Source: Bacteroidales bacterium (GTDB taxonomy: Bacteria; Bacteroidota; Bacteroidia; Bacteroidales; ML635J-15). Taken from it: a stretch of 64,000 bases of DNA. The stretch's first letter is position 1. Each line of letters starts with the position of its first letter. Location of the stretch: NCBI GenBank assembly GCA_017620015.1, contig JAFZRE010000033.1, positions 1 through 64,000 on the forward strand, written 5' to 3'. Made by a program: the position numbers and the translations under genes. The notes under the pieces were generated by a model that saw only the letters and a program-made list of their open reading frames with translations, had not been told where the DNA came from and did not search any database. Of the stretch, positions 53,300 through 62,058 are shown piece after piece.

Positions 53300-53378
53300 T
53301 CTAACAGCCTGACGGTCTTGCAGGCTAACAGTTTAATGGGCTAACAGCCTGACAGCAAGACTGCGAGACTGTTAGGCA
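53300..53378. repeat. CTAACAGCCTGAC-type repeats
   Basis: Two direct copies of CTAACAGCCTGAC and inverted forms (GACTGTTAGGC, GGCTAACAG) fill the gap between convergent genes. Same family as 38819-38866 and 49189-49276. Confidence 0.6.
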
Positions 53379-53381
53379 TTA

Positions 53382-54134
53382 TTACTTTTTCTTCTTAAAC
53401 CACTCTGCGATAATTCTTTTGCCATCGGTCTGCAAGGTCGATGCAAATTCCTTTATTTCAATTTGTAGTGCTTCGCTCAAAGGTTTTGACATTGTAGCTG
53501 TGATTTCGTGTTTTGCGGCACGCAGTGCTTCGCGTGGCTTTGACGCAAGCAGTTTTGCGAATTCTTCTGTCTTGTCATACAGTTCGTTGCGATGGAAAAC
53601 ATCTTGCACGATTCCGTGTTGCTTTGCGTAGTCCACAGGAATTTGCTTGCACGAATACACATAGTATGCGATGTCGGCGGGGGCGATGTACTTCGACAGG
53701 AACGAGATTCCTCCAGCGCCGGGGATTATGCCCATATCGACTTCGGGAAACTTCATGCGGGTTTCGGGTGTGCAGAAACGGATGTCGCAGCGTAGTGCGA
53801 GTTCCAGTCCGCCGCCATAAACTATGCCGTCAAGTGCTGCGATGACAGGAATTTCAAGGTTTAGCAGTCCGTCGTATATGTAGTGTGCGTTGGTTGCCAT
53901 CAGGACGGCTTTTTCGTAGTCGGCACCAGAAATTTCGTGCAGATTGCCACCTGCCGAGAAAACTTTCTCTGTGCCACGTATGATTAGCACTCGGCATTCC
54001 TTATCGTTGCGTACCGATTCAACGGCTTCGTGGAATTCCTTCAGGAAAAGCTGGCTCATGGCGTTCATCGTCGGCTCGTTGTCGAACTTGATGGTGGTGA
54101 TGGCACCGCGGGATATTGATAATGTTTCGGGCAT
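53382..54134 (-). CDS. Enoyl-CoA hydratase/isomerase family protein
   Basis: 250 aa crotonase fold. Oxyanion-hole loops: FSAGGNLHEI and ALDGIVYGGGLELAL; the second catalytic region is FPEVDMGIIPGAGG. In classical hydratases the residues after GGG-x-E and near the GIIPG-x-GG loop supply catalytic Glu; a Glu is present in GGGLELA and the second position (PGAGG) lacks an obvious acidic residue, so isomerase or another crotonase activity is possible. It lies 3' of the kamB-like gene, separated by a repeat-rich 380-base gap, so a shared operon is doubtful. Confidence 0.85.
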   Translation of the reverse strand: MPETLSISRGAITTIKFDNEPTMNAMSQLFLKEFHEAVESVRNDKECRVLIIRGTEKVFSAGGNLHEISGADYEKAVLMATNAHYIYDGLLNLEIPVIAALDGIVYGGGLELALRCDIRFCTPETRMKFPEVDMGIIPGAGGISFLSKYIAPADIAYYVYSCKQIPVDYAKQHGIVQDVFHRNELYDKTEEFAKLLASKPREALRAAKHEITATMSKPLSEALQIEIKEFASTLQTDGKRIIAEWFKKKK

Positions 54135-54517
54135 GGGAGGGAAGGGATGTTTCTAAGTTTCTAAGTTTCTGGGTTTCTAAGTTTCTATGTTTCAGGTTTC
54201 TGGGTTTATATGTTTCACGTTTCTAAGTTTCTAGTTTTTAGGTTTCTGGTTGCCGGTCACTGAGCTTTCGCTCCCTGAGCCTGTCGAAGGGTCGAAGTGC
54301 TGGTTTCATGTTCAATGTTCAATGTTCAATCTTGTTGCGTCGTGGCGCGCCGCGACTGTACATCAACGTTCAATGCCTCGACCCCAAGTTTCAATGTTGC
54401 TTATATTTTGTGATTCGTTATTCATTGATATTTATTTTGTCACAAAAATATAGTTTTGGTTTGGATTGGCAAAAATGTTTAATTATCAATTGTCCATTAT
54501 CCATTGTTAATTGTTAA
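54135..54517. repeat. Repeat-rich intergenic region
   Basis: No gene. From left to right: a degenerate tandem of GTTTCTAA-type units (about 54148-54250, 10-12 copies); the CCCTGAGC...GTCGAAGGG repeat with complementary flanks (54258-54299); a GTTCAAT tandem (about 54308-54330); a GTCGTGGCGCGCCGCGAC palindrome followed by TGTACA (54333-54362), related to 38745-38771; and a run of AATTATCCATTG-like units (54480-54535) that ends at the next gene. Confidence 0.75.
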
Positions 54518-55540
54518 TTATCCATTCTTCATTCTCTCCTTAAACACATCATACACAGGTATGTTCAGTGCTTCCGATAGTTCTGTCGTGATTCTTTCCG
54601 AATTCAATATGTAACCGCTGGGCGAGGTGGGGTTTACGCAGACGGCAATGAGCTTTGTGCGTAGCAGAACCTTGATTTTACCGCCTTTCGACAGGTAGGA
54701 GTAGAGCGATTCGGGGGTAACGAAAATCCTTGTGAAATCCTTGACAATCAATGTCGTGTTTTGAATTTCCTTTTGCATTCGCAAAAGATTCAAAACCTTG
54801 TCGGTGACGATTCCGCTGGCAAATATCGTACTGCCAAACTCATATAGTTTGTCCTTCTTGTTTTCGAGCAGGAGAGTGGAGTCGATGCCAAGGTCATGGA
54901 TTTCTCCGTTGTCGTCAATTGCCCAGATACCGCGGTCTGTTTCAATAAGTTTGTCGCTTACTGGCGATTTGTATTCCTCGATGTTTATCAAGTTATAGAC
55001 GAACTTAGTCTTACGAATAAGTTCGTTTGCATCGTGCGAGACAGCAGCGCCGGTAGAAAGTATCATGCAGTCGGTAACGGACGGAGAACCAAGCGATTTG
55101 CGCGACAAAGCACCATCTATAATTGTCAACTGGCTGCCGAAATCCTTCATCTCGCCAATTACATCCTTAATCCACATTGTACTTGTCGGTCCCGAAAATA
55201 TCAGTTTGCCACGCGATTTCGCCCTTGCGGTTACAAGTCGTCCAAGCGATGTGCTTTGCTTTGAAATGTTCAGTATTTCCGATGTGATTCTGCGTGTGCG
55301 GTAGTGGTTTTCGGAGGTTGTGAACAATGTGTCGGGATAAATCTCGATTTCTGGCTTGTGTGTTTTTGTCACCTGGTCAACGGTTTCGCCATCGATGCCG
55401 ATTGAAGTTATGGCGATTTTTGTTCCGCTGTCCTTGAGCCTACCTATTATATAATTGAGACACTCCGTCTTGCCGGTGTTCTTTTCCATTCCGACAATCG
55501 ACAACGACTTGTGCTTCAATATTTCGTTTATAAATGGCAT
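54518..55540 (-). CDS. KamB-like P-loop protein
   Basis: 340 aa. It begins MPFINEILKHKSLSIVGMEK and contains the P-loop GMEKNTGKTE at residues 17-26. Further landmarks: SQLTIIDGALSRKSLG and an ending VYDVFKERMKNG. I recall similar proteins annotated KamB, a reactivase subunit in lysine fermentation clusters, next to kamA; the adjacent kamA on the same strand supports this. No kamC or kamDE is in the window, so the assignment is tentative. A terminator-like hairpin (55551-55574) lies between kamA and this gene, which may reduce co-transcription. Confidence 0.6.
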   Translation of the reverse strand: MPFINEILKHKSLSIVGMEKNTGKTECLNYIIGRLKDSGTKIAITSIGIDGETVDQVTKTHKPEIEIYPDTLFTTSENHYRTRRITSEILNISKQSTSLGRLVTARAKSRGKLIFSGPTSTMWIKDVIGEMKDFGSQLTIIDGALSRKSLGSPSVTDCMILSTGAAVSHDANELIRKTKFVYNLINIEEYKSPVSDKLIETDRGIWAIDDNGEIHDLGIDSTLLLENKKDKLYEFGSTIFASGIVTDKVLNLLRMQKEIQNTTLIVKDFTRIFVTPESLYSYLSKGGKIKVLLRTKLIAVCVNPTSPSGYILNSERITTELSEALNIPVYDVFKERMKNG

Positions 55541-55550
55541 CTGTGTTTAA

Positions 55551-55574
55551 AATAAAGGCGTGTTTCCACGCCTT
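55551..55574 (-). terminator. Hairpin between kamA and the kamB-like gene
   Basis: AAGGCGTG (55555-55562) and CACGCCTT (55567-55574) form a perfect 8-bp stem with a four-base loop; on the minus strand it is followed by TTTATTTT. It fits an intrinsic terminator downstream of kamA. Confidence 0.75.
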
Positions 55575-55599
55575 CATTCAATCTAGCATATTTCTGTTT

Positions 55600-56844
55600 T
55601 TATTTCTTCACGTGACGTTCCTTGCGAGCGAGGTTGCTTGGTTCGAGAGCCATTTGTTCGCCCTTCATCAAACGGAGAACGCCTTCTGGCTTAATCTGTG
55701 CTTCCTCGTTAGCAGGAGTTTGGTTGTCAACATAATCGGTTGGCTGCGAGTAGGTTGTGATAACACCTTCGTAGTTGCGGAGAATAACCTTTGTAGGGCT
55801 TTCTGAAATTAAGTAGTTAGGCATTACAGGAATCTTTCCGCCACCGCCCGGAGCGTCAACTACGAATGTCGGAACTGCATATCCCGATGTATGTCCACGA
55901 AGTCCTTCGATGATTTCGATACCCTTTGAAACAGGAGTACGGAAATGTTCGAGACCCATTGAAAGGTCGCACTGGTAGATGTAGTACGGACGAACTCTCA
56001 TCATAACGAGCTTGTGGACCAATTTCTTCATAATATCAACATTGTCGTTGATGCCGCGAAGCAATACCGACTGGTTTCCTAAAGGAACACCTGCATTAGC
56101 AAGGCGAGCGCAAGCTGCTGCCGATTCTTCGGTAACTTCGTTCGGGTGGTTGAAGTGAGTGTTTAACCATATCGGGTGGTACTTCTTCAACATTTCGCAG
56201 AGGTTGTCGGTAATACGCTGCGGGCATACAACCGGAGTTCTCGAGCCAATACGGATAATTTCTACGTGAGGTATTGCACGAAGTCTCTTGATGATAGATT
56301 CGAGCATAGCGTCATCAACCATCAAAGCATCACCGCCAGAAAGAAGAACGTCGCGAACCTGTGGGGTGCGTGCTACATAGTCGATAGCTGCCTGTATGCG
56401 TTCCGATGGCGACTGGCAGTCGTGCTGACCTGCAAATCTGCGGCGTGTACAGTGACGGCAGTACATTGAGCACATGTCGGTGATAAGGAACAAAACTCTG
56501 TCTGGGTAACGGTGAGTAAGTCCCGGAACTGGAGAATCTTCGTCCTCGTGAAGTGGGTCGAGCAAATCTGCTGCTGACTGGTGAAGTTCTGCTGCTGTAG
56601 GTATAGCCTGCTTGCGAACAGGGTCGTTCGGGTCGTCGGGATTGATAAGGCTCAGGTAGTATGGAGTGATTGCCATACGGAGAGTCTTAAGTGACTTTGC
56701 AACGCCTTCTTCCTCTTCGGAAGTCAGCTTCACATATTGTTTCAATTGTTCCAGAGTTTCAATTCTGTTTCTCACTTGCCATTTCCAGTCGTTCCATTCT
56801 GCATCGGTAACATTCGGAAACATTTCTTTTCTTCTGCTTGCCAT
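55600..56844 (-). CDS. kamA: L-lysine 2,3-aminomutase
   Basis: 414 aa. Radical SAM/PLP enzyme converting L-lysine to L-beta-lysine. Fe-S motif CSMYCRHC (CxxxCxxC) within [22 protein letters not shown]-binding [16 protein letters not shown]-lysine loop [15 protein letters not shown]. Length is normal. It begins [20 protein letters not shown]. In fermenting Bacteroidota it starts lysine degradation to acetate and butyrate; here only it and a kamB-like gene are present, so the rest of the pathway must be elsewhere or the role may differ. Strong promoter at 56907-56937. Confidence 0.95.
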   Translation of the reverse strand: MASRRKEMFPNVTDAEWNDWKWQVRNRIETLEQLKQYVKLTSEEEEGVAKSLKTLRMAITPYYLSLINPDDPNDPVRKQAIPTAAELHQSAADLLDPLHEDEDSPVPGLTHRYPDRVLFLITDMCSMYCRHCTRRRFAGQHDCQSPSERIQAAIDYVARTPQVRDVLLSGGDALMVDDAMLESIIKRLRAIPHVEIIRIGSRTPVVCPQRITDNLCEMLKKYHPIWLNTHFNHPNEVTEESAAACARLANAGVPLGNQSVLLRGINDNVDIMKKLVHKLVMMRVRPYYIYQCDLSMGLEHFRTPVSKGIEIIEGLRGHTSGYAVPTFVVDAPGGGGKIPVMPNYLISESPTKVILRNYEGVITTYSQPTDYVDNQTPANEEAQIKPEGVLRLMKGEQMALEPSNLARKERHVKK

Positions 56845-56906
56845 ATATTTTACAGTCTAATTTTTAGAAAAAACATTTTAAAACAGCCAATTTTATTTGG
56901 CGACTG

Positions 56907-56937
56907 CAAAGGTAAATCTTTTTGCCGAATAATGCAA
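56907..56937 (-). promoter_or_regulatory. Bacteroidota promoter of kamA
   Basis: On the minus strand: TTG (complement at 56935-56937), 20-base gap, TACCTTTG (complement at 56907-56914). It lies about 63 bases before the kamA ATG. Confidence 0.75.
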
Positions 56938-57036
56938 GGCGTTGTTCGTTTTTGTTTTTCGATCGTTTTGGTTGCGATGATTGTTGGTAGTTTTCCATAG
57001 GAATGCTGTTCTTGTTGAGGTTTTGTTCGATAATTT

Positions 57037-57067
57037 TTTGCCGTTCAATTTTAAATTCATACCTTTG
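57037..57067 (+). promoter_or_regulatory. Bacteroidota promoter of the radical SAM/lipoprotein pair
   Basis: TTTG at 57037-57040, 19-base gap, TACCTTTG at 57060-57067, 20 bases before ATG 57088. Near-ideal match to the -33/-7 consensus. Confidence 0.75.
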
Positions 57068-57087
57068 TCAAGTCGAATAATTGGATA

Positions 57088-57474
57088 ATGAAAAACAATA
57101 GGACATACAAATGGGTGCGCGGATTGCTTGCCGCATCAGCTTTTTCATCGGTGATGTTCATAATGCAGGCTTGCTACGGAACACCTAATTATCGCAATGA
57201 AGAGAGCTTCAGCTATGAGGTAAAGATGTCGGGAATAGTAACAGATAGTGCTTCGGCTCAGCCTCTGTCGGGAATTTATGTCTCTGCCGACATATCCGAT
57301 GAAGTTGCAGTTTCCGACGAAAACGGGCAGTTCAGCTTGTCATTTATGGTCTATAATGATAGCGAAGATGGCTACAACCTTAATTTTTCGGACTCCTTGG
57401 ACCGTTACGCACCGCTCGATACGCTAATTGATTCCAACTTTTCCGACATTAACATCTCGCTTGCTGCAAAATAG
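57088..57474 (+). CDS. Lipoprotein of a radical SAM/lipoprotein system
   Basis: 128 aa. N-terminal signal (LLAASAFSSVMFIMQA) followed by Cys. The mature part has a carboxypeptidase-regulatory-like beta segment (SGIVTDSASAQPLSGIYVSA and SDENGQFSLSF). Such small lipoproteins paired with a SPASM radical SAM enzyme are known in Bacteroidota as an uncharacterised rSAM/lipoprotein system. Four bases separate it from the enzyme gene. I infer that the lipoprotein is the substrate or partner; the modification is unknown. Confidence 0.75.
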   Translation: MKNNRTYKWVRGLLAASAFSSVMFIMQACYGTPNYRNEESFSYEVKMSGIVTDSASAQPLSGIYVSADISDEVAVSDENGQFSLSFMVYNDSEDGYNLNFSDSLDRYAPLDTLIDSNFSDINISLAAK

Positions 57475-57477
57475 CCT

Positions 57478-58545
57478 ATGCTTCAGGCATTTCACAACTA
57501 TTTCCGCAGGAAGGAAACCCAGCTTCACGAACTCAACTACCTTTTCTGGGAATGTACTCAGCGTTGCAACCTGAATTGCCGTCACTGCGGTTCGGATTGT
57601 ACGGCTTCGTCGGCATTGAAGGATATGCCGTTCGAGGATTTTATGAAGGCAATTTCGCCCTTGGAGAAACGCTATCCGCGAAATTCGGTGTTCATTGTAA
57701 TTACTGGCGGAGAACCGCTTGTCCGTCCCGACCTTGCAGAATGTGGACGCGAGTTGCGCCGACACGGATTCCCGTGGAGCATAGTTACTAATGGCTTCGC
57801 CTACGATTCGGCTGTGCATCGCAAACTTATGTCGGCTGGAATGTGTAGCATAACGGTAAGTCTCGACGGTCTGCGCGACACACATGATGCTTTTCGCAAG
57901 CGTGCTGGTAGCTTTGACCGTGCAATGAACGCCATCGACTTGATTACCAACGAGAAAAACTTGCCGACTTACGACATTGTAACCTGCGTAAGTCCGATGA
58001 ATTTAAGTCAGTTGGGCGAGATGAAGCAGATGCTGATTGAGCATAAGGTTAAGGCGTGGCGTTTTTTCACCATTGCGCCTATTGGCAGGGCGGCTACCGA
58101 CGATGGCTTGAGGCTAGATGGCTCTCAGTTGAAGCAACTTATGGACTTTATAGTTGCCACGCGCAAGGAGGGGAGGATTGATGCAAAGTTCAGTTGCGAG
58201 GCCTATCTTGGAAAGTACGACCGCAAGGTTCGCGACTGGCATTATTTCTGCCGTGCCGGCATAAACATCGGTTCGGTGCTTGCCGACGGTTCTATTTCCG
58301 CTTGTCCCAACATCGACAGGCGTTTCGCGCAGGGAAACATCTATACCGATGATTTTCTTGATGTTTGGGACAACAGGTTTGATAAGTTTCGCAACAGGGA
58401 CTGGATGAAATGTGGCATTTGTGCCGATTGCCGTGAGTACAAGAACTGCCTTGGCGGTGCAATGCACTTGCATACGGCTGATTGCGGTGAGATTATGGAG
58501 TGCCACTGGAGAAAGATGGAGGGTTTGAATGCCTTCGGCGTTTGA
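57478..58545 (+). CDS. Radical SAM/SPASM protein of the rSAM/lipoprotein system
   Basis: 355 aa. Fe-S motif CNLNCRHC (CxxxCxxC) in LFWECTQRCNLNCRHCGSDC, SAM-binding ITGGEPLVRPDL, and a C-terminal SPASM region with extra cysteines (SISACPNIDRRF, then CGICADCREYKNCLGG and a final MECHW). SPASM enzymes usually modify peptides or proteins. It follows its lipoprotein partner by three bases and is transcribed from the promoter at 57037-57067. Confidence 0.85.
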   Translation: MLQAFHNYFRRKETQLHELNYLFWECTQRCNLNCRHCGSDCTASSALKDMPFEDFMKAISPLEKRYPRNSVFIVITGGEPLVRPDLAECGRELRRHGFPWSIVTNGFAYDSAVHRKLMSAGMCSITVSLDGLRDTHDAFRKRAGSFDRAMNAIDLITNEKNLPTYDIVTCVSPMNLSQLGEMKQMLIEHKVKAWRFFTIAPIGRAATDDGLRLDGSQLKQLMDFIVATRKEGRIDAKFSCEAYLGKYDRKVRDWHYFCRAGINIGSVLADGSISACPNIDRRFAQGNIYTDDFLDVWDNRFDKFRNRDWMKCGICADCREYKNCLGGAMHLHTADCGEIMECHWRKMEGLNAFGV

Positions 58546-58640
58546 TGGCTTCGCCGTTTGAGGGTTTGAATGGCTTCGCCGTTTCTTGGTTTCTCCGCCC
58601 CCTGAGCCTGTCGAAGGGTGGCTTCGCCGTTTGAGGAGTT
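58546..58640. repeat. Tandem GGCTTCGCCGTTTGAGG-type repeats and CCCTGAGC element
   Basis: Four imperfect copies of ATGGCTTCGCCGTTTGAGGG follow the radical SAM gene, interrupted at 58597-58622 by the CCCTGAGCCTGTCGAAGGG element with GCC/GGC flanks. No gene. Confidence 0.7.
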
Positions 58641-58732
58641 TGAATGGCCGCGAAAAAATCACAGAGAAATAAAAATCCTTCTTGCTTTAAAAAGTATTTT
58701 ATAATTTTGTGGCGATTTAAATTTATTCAGCA

Positions 58733-58894
58733 ATGGAGATAACAGCCGAACAGCAACGTCGCTTCAATGCGGCAATGACTAAGGCCATCGACGACAAGAT
58801 GGCTATTTGCAGGTGCGTGGAGGAAGGCGGAGATTATCACGAAGTAATTAGGAAGCGTGGAATCGAACTTGTATCCATACAGCCTGCTGAATAA
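58733..58894 (+). CDS. Small protein upstream of a DUF6169-like gene
   Basis: 53 codons from ATG 58733 to TAA 58892-58894: MEITAEQQRRFNAAMTKAID, then DKMAICRCVEEGGDYHEVIR. Predicted helical, without signal or TM. It overlaps the next gene by 38 bases in another frame. Two-gene overlapping units with a small first protein are typical of toxin-antitoxin or regulator pairs, but I see no family evidence for that. Position near the CRISPR locus may be coincidental. Confidence 0.55.
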   Translation: MEITAEQQRRFNAAMTKAIDDKMAICRCVEEGGDYHEVIRKRGIELVSIQPAE

Positions 58895-59285
58895 CGAGTA
58901 CACTTTCACGACCGATACCGGTACCGTGTTCAAGGTTGCATTCTCCAAGGTTGACTACGATGACCTCCCCATATTCATACCCACACTTATACGCGAACAA
59001 TGTGCCATAAAGCCAAACGATGACCGTGTGCGCAACACCATAGTGGCAATAATGCGAGAGTTTGTTGAGAGCCGCGACTGCGCCTTATTCTTTGTATGCG
59101 ATACATCGGATGGCAGACAGCAGAATCGATTCCGTTTGTTTTCTCGTTGGTTCAAAGAACTGGGGCGAGGTTTCAGCAAGACAGACTTTTGTATTGAGGA
59201 CCTCTATTCTGCCGTAATGTACAGAGATGGGTTTTCTCAGAGGGTGCTTGTCGAGAACCTAATCCGAGCGTACCTTGGTTTATAG
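58857..59285 (+). CDS. DUF6169-like protein
   Basis: 142 aa from GTG 58857 (MESNLYPYSLLNNEYTFTTD). The start YPYSLLNNEYTFTTDTGTVF and VRNTIVAIMREF match what I recall of DUF6169 proteins of Bacteroidota (short, function unknown). No signal or TM. The first codons overlap the preceding small ORF; a later start is possible but the family N-terminus begins here. The gene is followed by a 400-base stretch without a clear gene before the CRISPR array. Confidence 0.65.
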   Translation: MESNLYPYSLLNNEYTFTTDTGTVFKVAFSKVDYDDLPIFIPTLIREQCAIKPNDDRVRNTIVAIMREFVESRDCALFFVCDTSDGRQQNRFRLFSRWFKELGRGFSKTDFCIEDLYSAVMYRDGFSQRVLVENLIRAYLGL

Positions 59286-59690
59286 TTTCCGCTTTTGTTC
59301 CAACTATTTACTACACATTTCATTTTCACTCTTCCACCTTGCACCAGTCCTTCCACGAGATATATTTTATGCCGTTGATTTCGCAGGATTGGTAAAAATC
59401 TAAAGTCTGCACTAGTAAAAATCTAAAGTTTTGAGCAAGAATTTTTTGAAAAATTTAGTGTTTGTTTTGTAAGATATTGGTTGTTAATGTTTTGTAATTG
59501 CAGGATGTGCATCGGTTCTATGTCGAATGGACTAGCGATATTGAAGACTCCGTCATCAAAGATTTGTCGGACTGGTTATTGCATAATTTTCCCGAATTAA
59601 TATGAATGTTTGAAACATATAATTATAATATACTGACTATCAACGATAAATTTTCTTTATTATACTGGCATAAAAATCGGCAATTTTATG
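59286..59690. other. Gene-poor region left of the CRISPR array, with gene remnants
   Basis: Two short coding-like fragments are visible. On the minus strand an open frame ending at about 59327 reads DFYQSCEINGIKYISWKDWC followed by KVEE. On the plus strand a frame ending at 59602-59604 reads DVHRFYVEWTSDIEDSVIKD followed by LSDWLLHNFPELI. Neither has a start and both look like remnants. Two direct copies of GTAAAAATCTAAAGT lie near 59393-59435. The right part is AT-rich and may be array leader. Confidence 0.45.
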
Positions 59691-59698
59691 TAAATTTG
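59691..59698 (+). promoter_or_regulatory. -7-like box next to the CRISPR array
   Basis: TAAATTTG lies 12 bases before the first repeat on the plus strand. It matches TAnnTTTG but has no clear TTG 19-21 bases upstream. If used, it would transcribe the array left to right, towards the terminator at 60605-60633. Confidence 0.4.
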
Positions 59699-59710
59699 CA
59701 AAATAGAAAG

Positions 59711-60528
59711 TATGCGATTTGCTTTCAAAAACGAACTTTGATATTCTGATAAACAACTCAGTTGCTCCAAAGGTGTACGCGCCGACAGTTGTGATTTGCT
59801 TTCAAAAACGAACTTTGATATTCTGATAAACAGCTTATAGAGCACAAGAAGTCCGAACCAGTATGTTGTGATTTGCTTTCAAAAACGAACTTTGACATTC
59901 TGATAAACAACTGGCTACGGTTAATGTTCCTGCCCCTGCTGGTTGTGATTTGCTTTCAAAAACGAACTTTGACATTCTGATAAACAACTGTTGTAAAGTC
60001 ATCTGTAATAGGTGTAGGGTTGTGATTTGCTTTCAAAAACGAACTTTGACATTCTGATAAACAACAGCCAGCCCGCGCACCCCGCCAGCAGAACCAGTTG
60101 TGATTTGCTTTCAAAAACGAACTTTGACATTCTGATAAACAACCTTCCGCTTTGCGCTGCTGTTTGTCCAAACGTTGTGATTTGCTTTCAAAAACGAACT
60201 TTGACATTCTGATAAACAACTAGTCGTACTGCATCTGCGACCATCCAGTAGTTGTGATTTGCTTTCAAAAACGAACTTTGACATTCTGATAAACAACTTC
60301 AACTGACTTTATTCCACCATCCTTTTTGTTGTGATTTGCTTTCAAAAACGAACTTTGACATTCTGATAAACAACAATCATCATCACGACCATTCCCTGAA
60401 ATTTGTTGTGATTTGCTTTCAAAAACGAACTTTGACATTCTGATAAACAACCTAAACCACCAAGAGCAACAACAAGAGCAAGTTGTGATTTGCTTTCAAA
60501 AACGAACTTTGACATTCTGATAAACAAC
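59711..60528. CRISPR. Type II-C CRISPR array: 11 repeats, 10 spacers
   Basis: The 47-base repeat begins GTTGTGATTTGCTTTCAAAA and ends CATTCTGATAAACAAC. Copies start at 59711, 59788, 59865, 59942, 60019, 60097, 60174, 60251, 60328, 60405 and 60482. Nine spacers are 30 bases; the one at 60066-60096 is 31. The first copy has a degenerate 5' end (only the last ~42 bases match well) and, like the second, reads GATATTC instead of GACATTC; the second also ends CAGC. The other nine are identical. cas2, cas1 and cas9 follow on the right, on the minus strand. All spacers differ and none matches elsewhere in the window by eye. Confidence 0.98.
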
Positions 60529-60604
60529 ACGATGCGAGAAACTCGCTGAGTGATAAATGTTTAGGGATGTGATTGGAATAAAAAAAAGTTGTTGTCAGAA
60601 ATAT

Positions 60605-60633
60605 AAATCCTCTCGGTTTCGGGAGGATTTTTT
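60605..60633 (+). terminator. Hairpin with T-run right of the CRISPR array
   Basis: AAATCCTC (60605-60612) pairs with GAGGATTT (60623-60630), with further CG pairs around a GTTT loop, followed by TTT on the plus strand. It could end a left-to-right array transcript. Sequence just before it (GTTGTTGTCAGAAAT at 60588-60602) resembles the reverse complement of the repeat's 3' end. Confidence 0.6.
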
Positions 60634-60654
60634 GTTTGAAATGGAAAAAGGATA

Positions 60655-60795
60655 TTGGCTTTGACGAGCAAAAGGTTGTTCATAGCCTTCGCGTAAGCAA
60701 TCTCCTTCAAAAACGTTTCGTTATGAGATTCCGCACAATCGAACATCACAACGCTCTCCGTTCCGTATCGCGTGTATGTTCTGATTTGCGGAAAG
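60655..60795. repeat. Dispersed ~110-bp repeat, copy B
   Basis: Counterpart of 38030-38165; it shares TTCGC-x-TA, ATCTCCTT, GAGATT-x-CG, CACAACGCTC and CCGTATCGCGTGT in the same order. It lies between the CRISPR array and the 3' end of cas2. Confidence 0.5.
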
Positions 60796-60812
60796 ACTGG
60801 ATTGGTGTGGAT

Positions 60813-62056
<1,244 letters not shown>

Positions 62057-62058
62057 AG

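Noticed and set aside
59956..60530. Several ~60-codon ORFs within the CRISPR array
   Set aside because: They translate the repeat itself in overlapping frames (for example SKFVFESKSQ) and are not genes.
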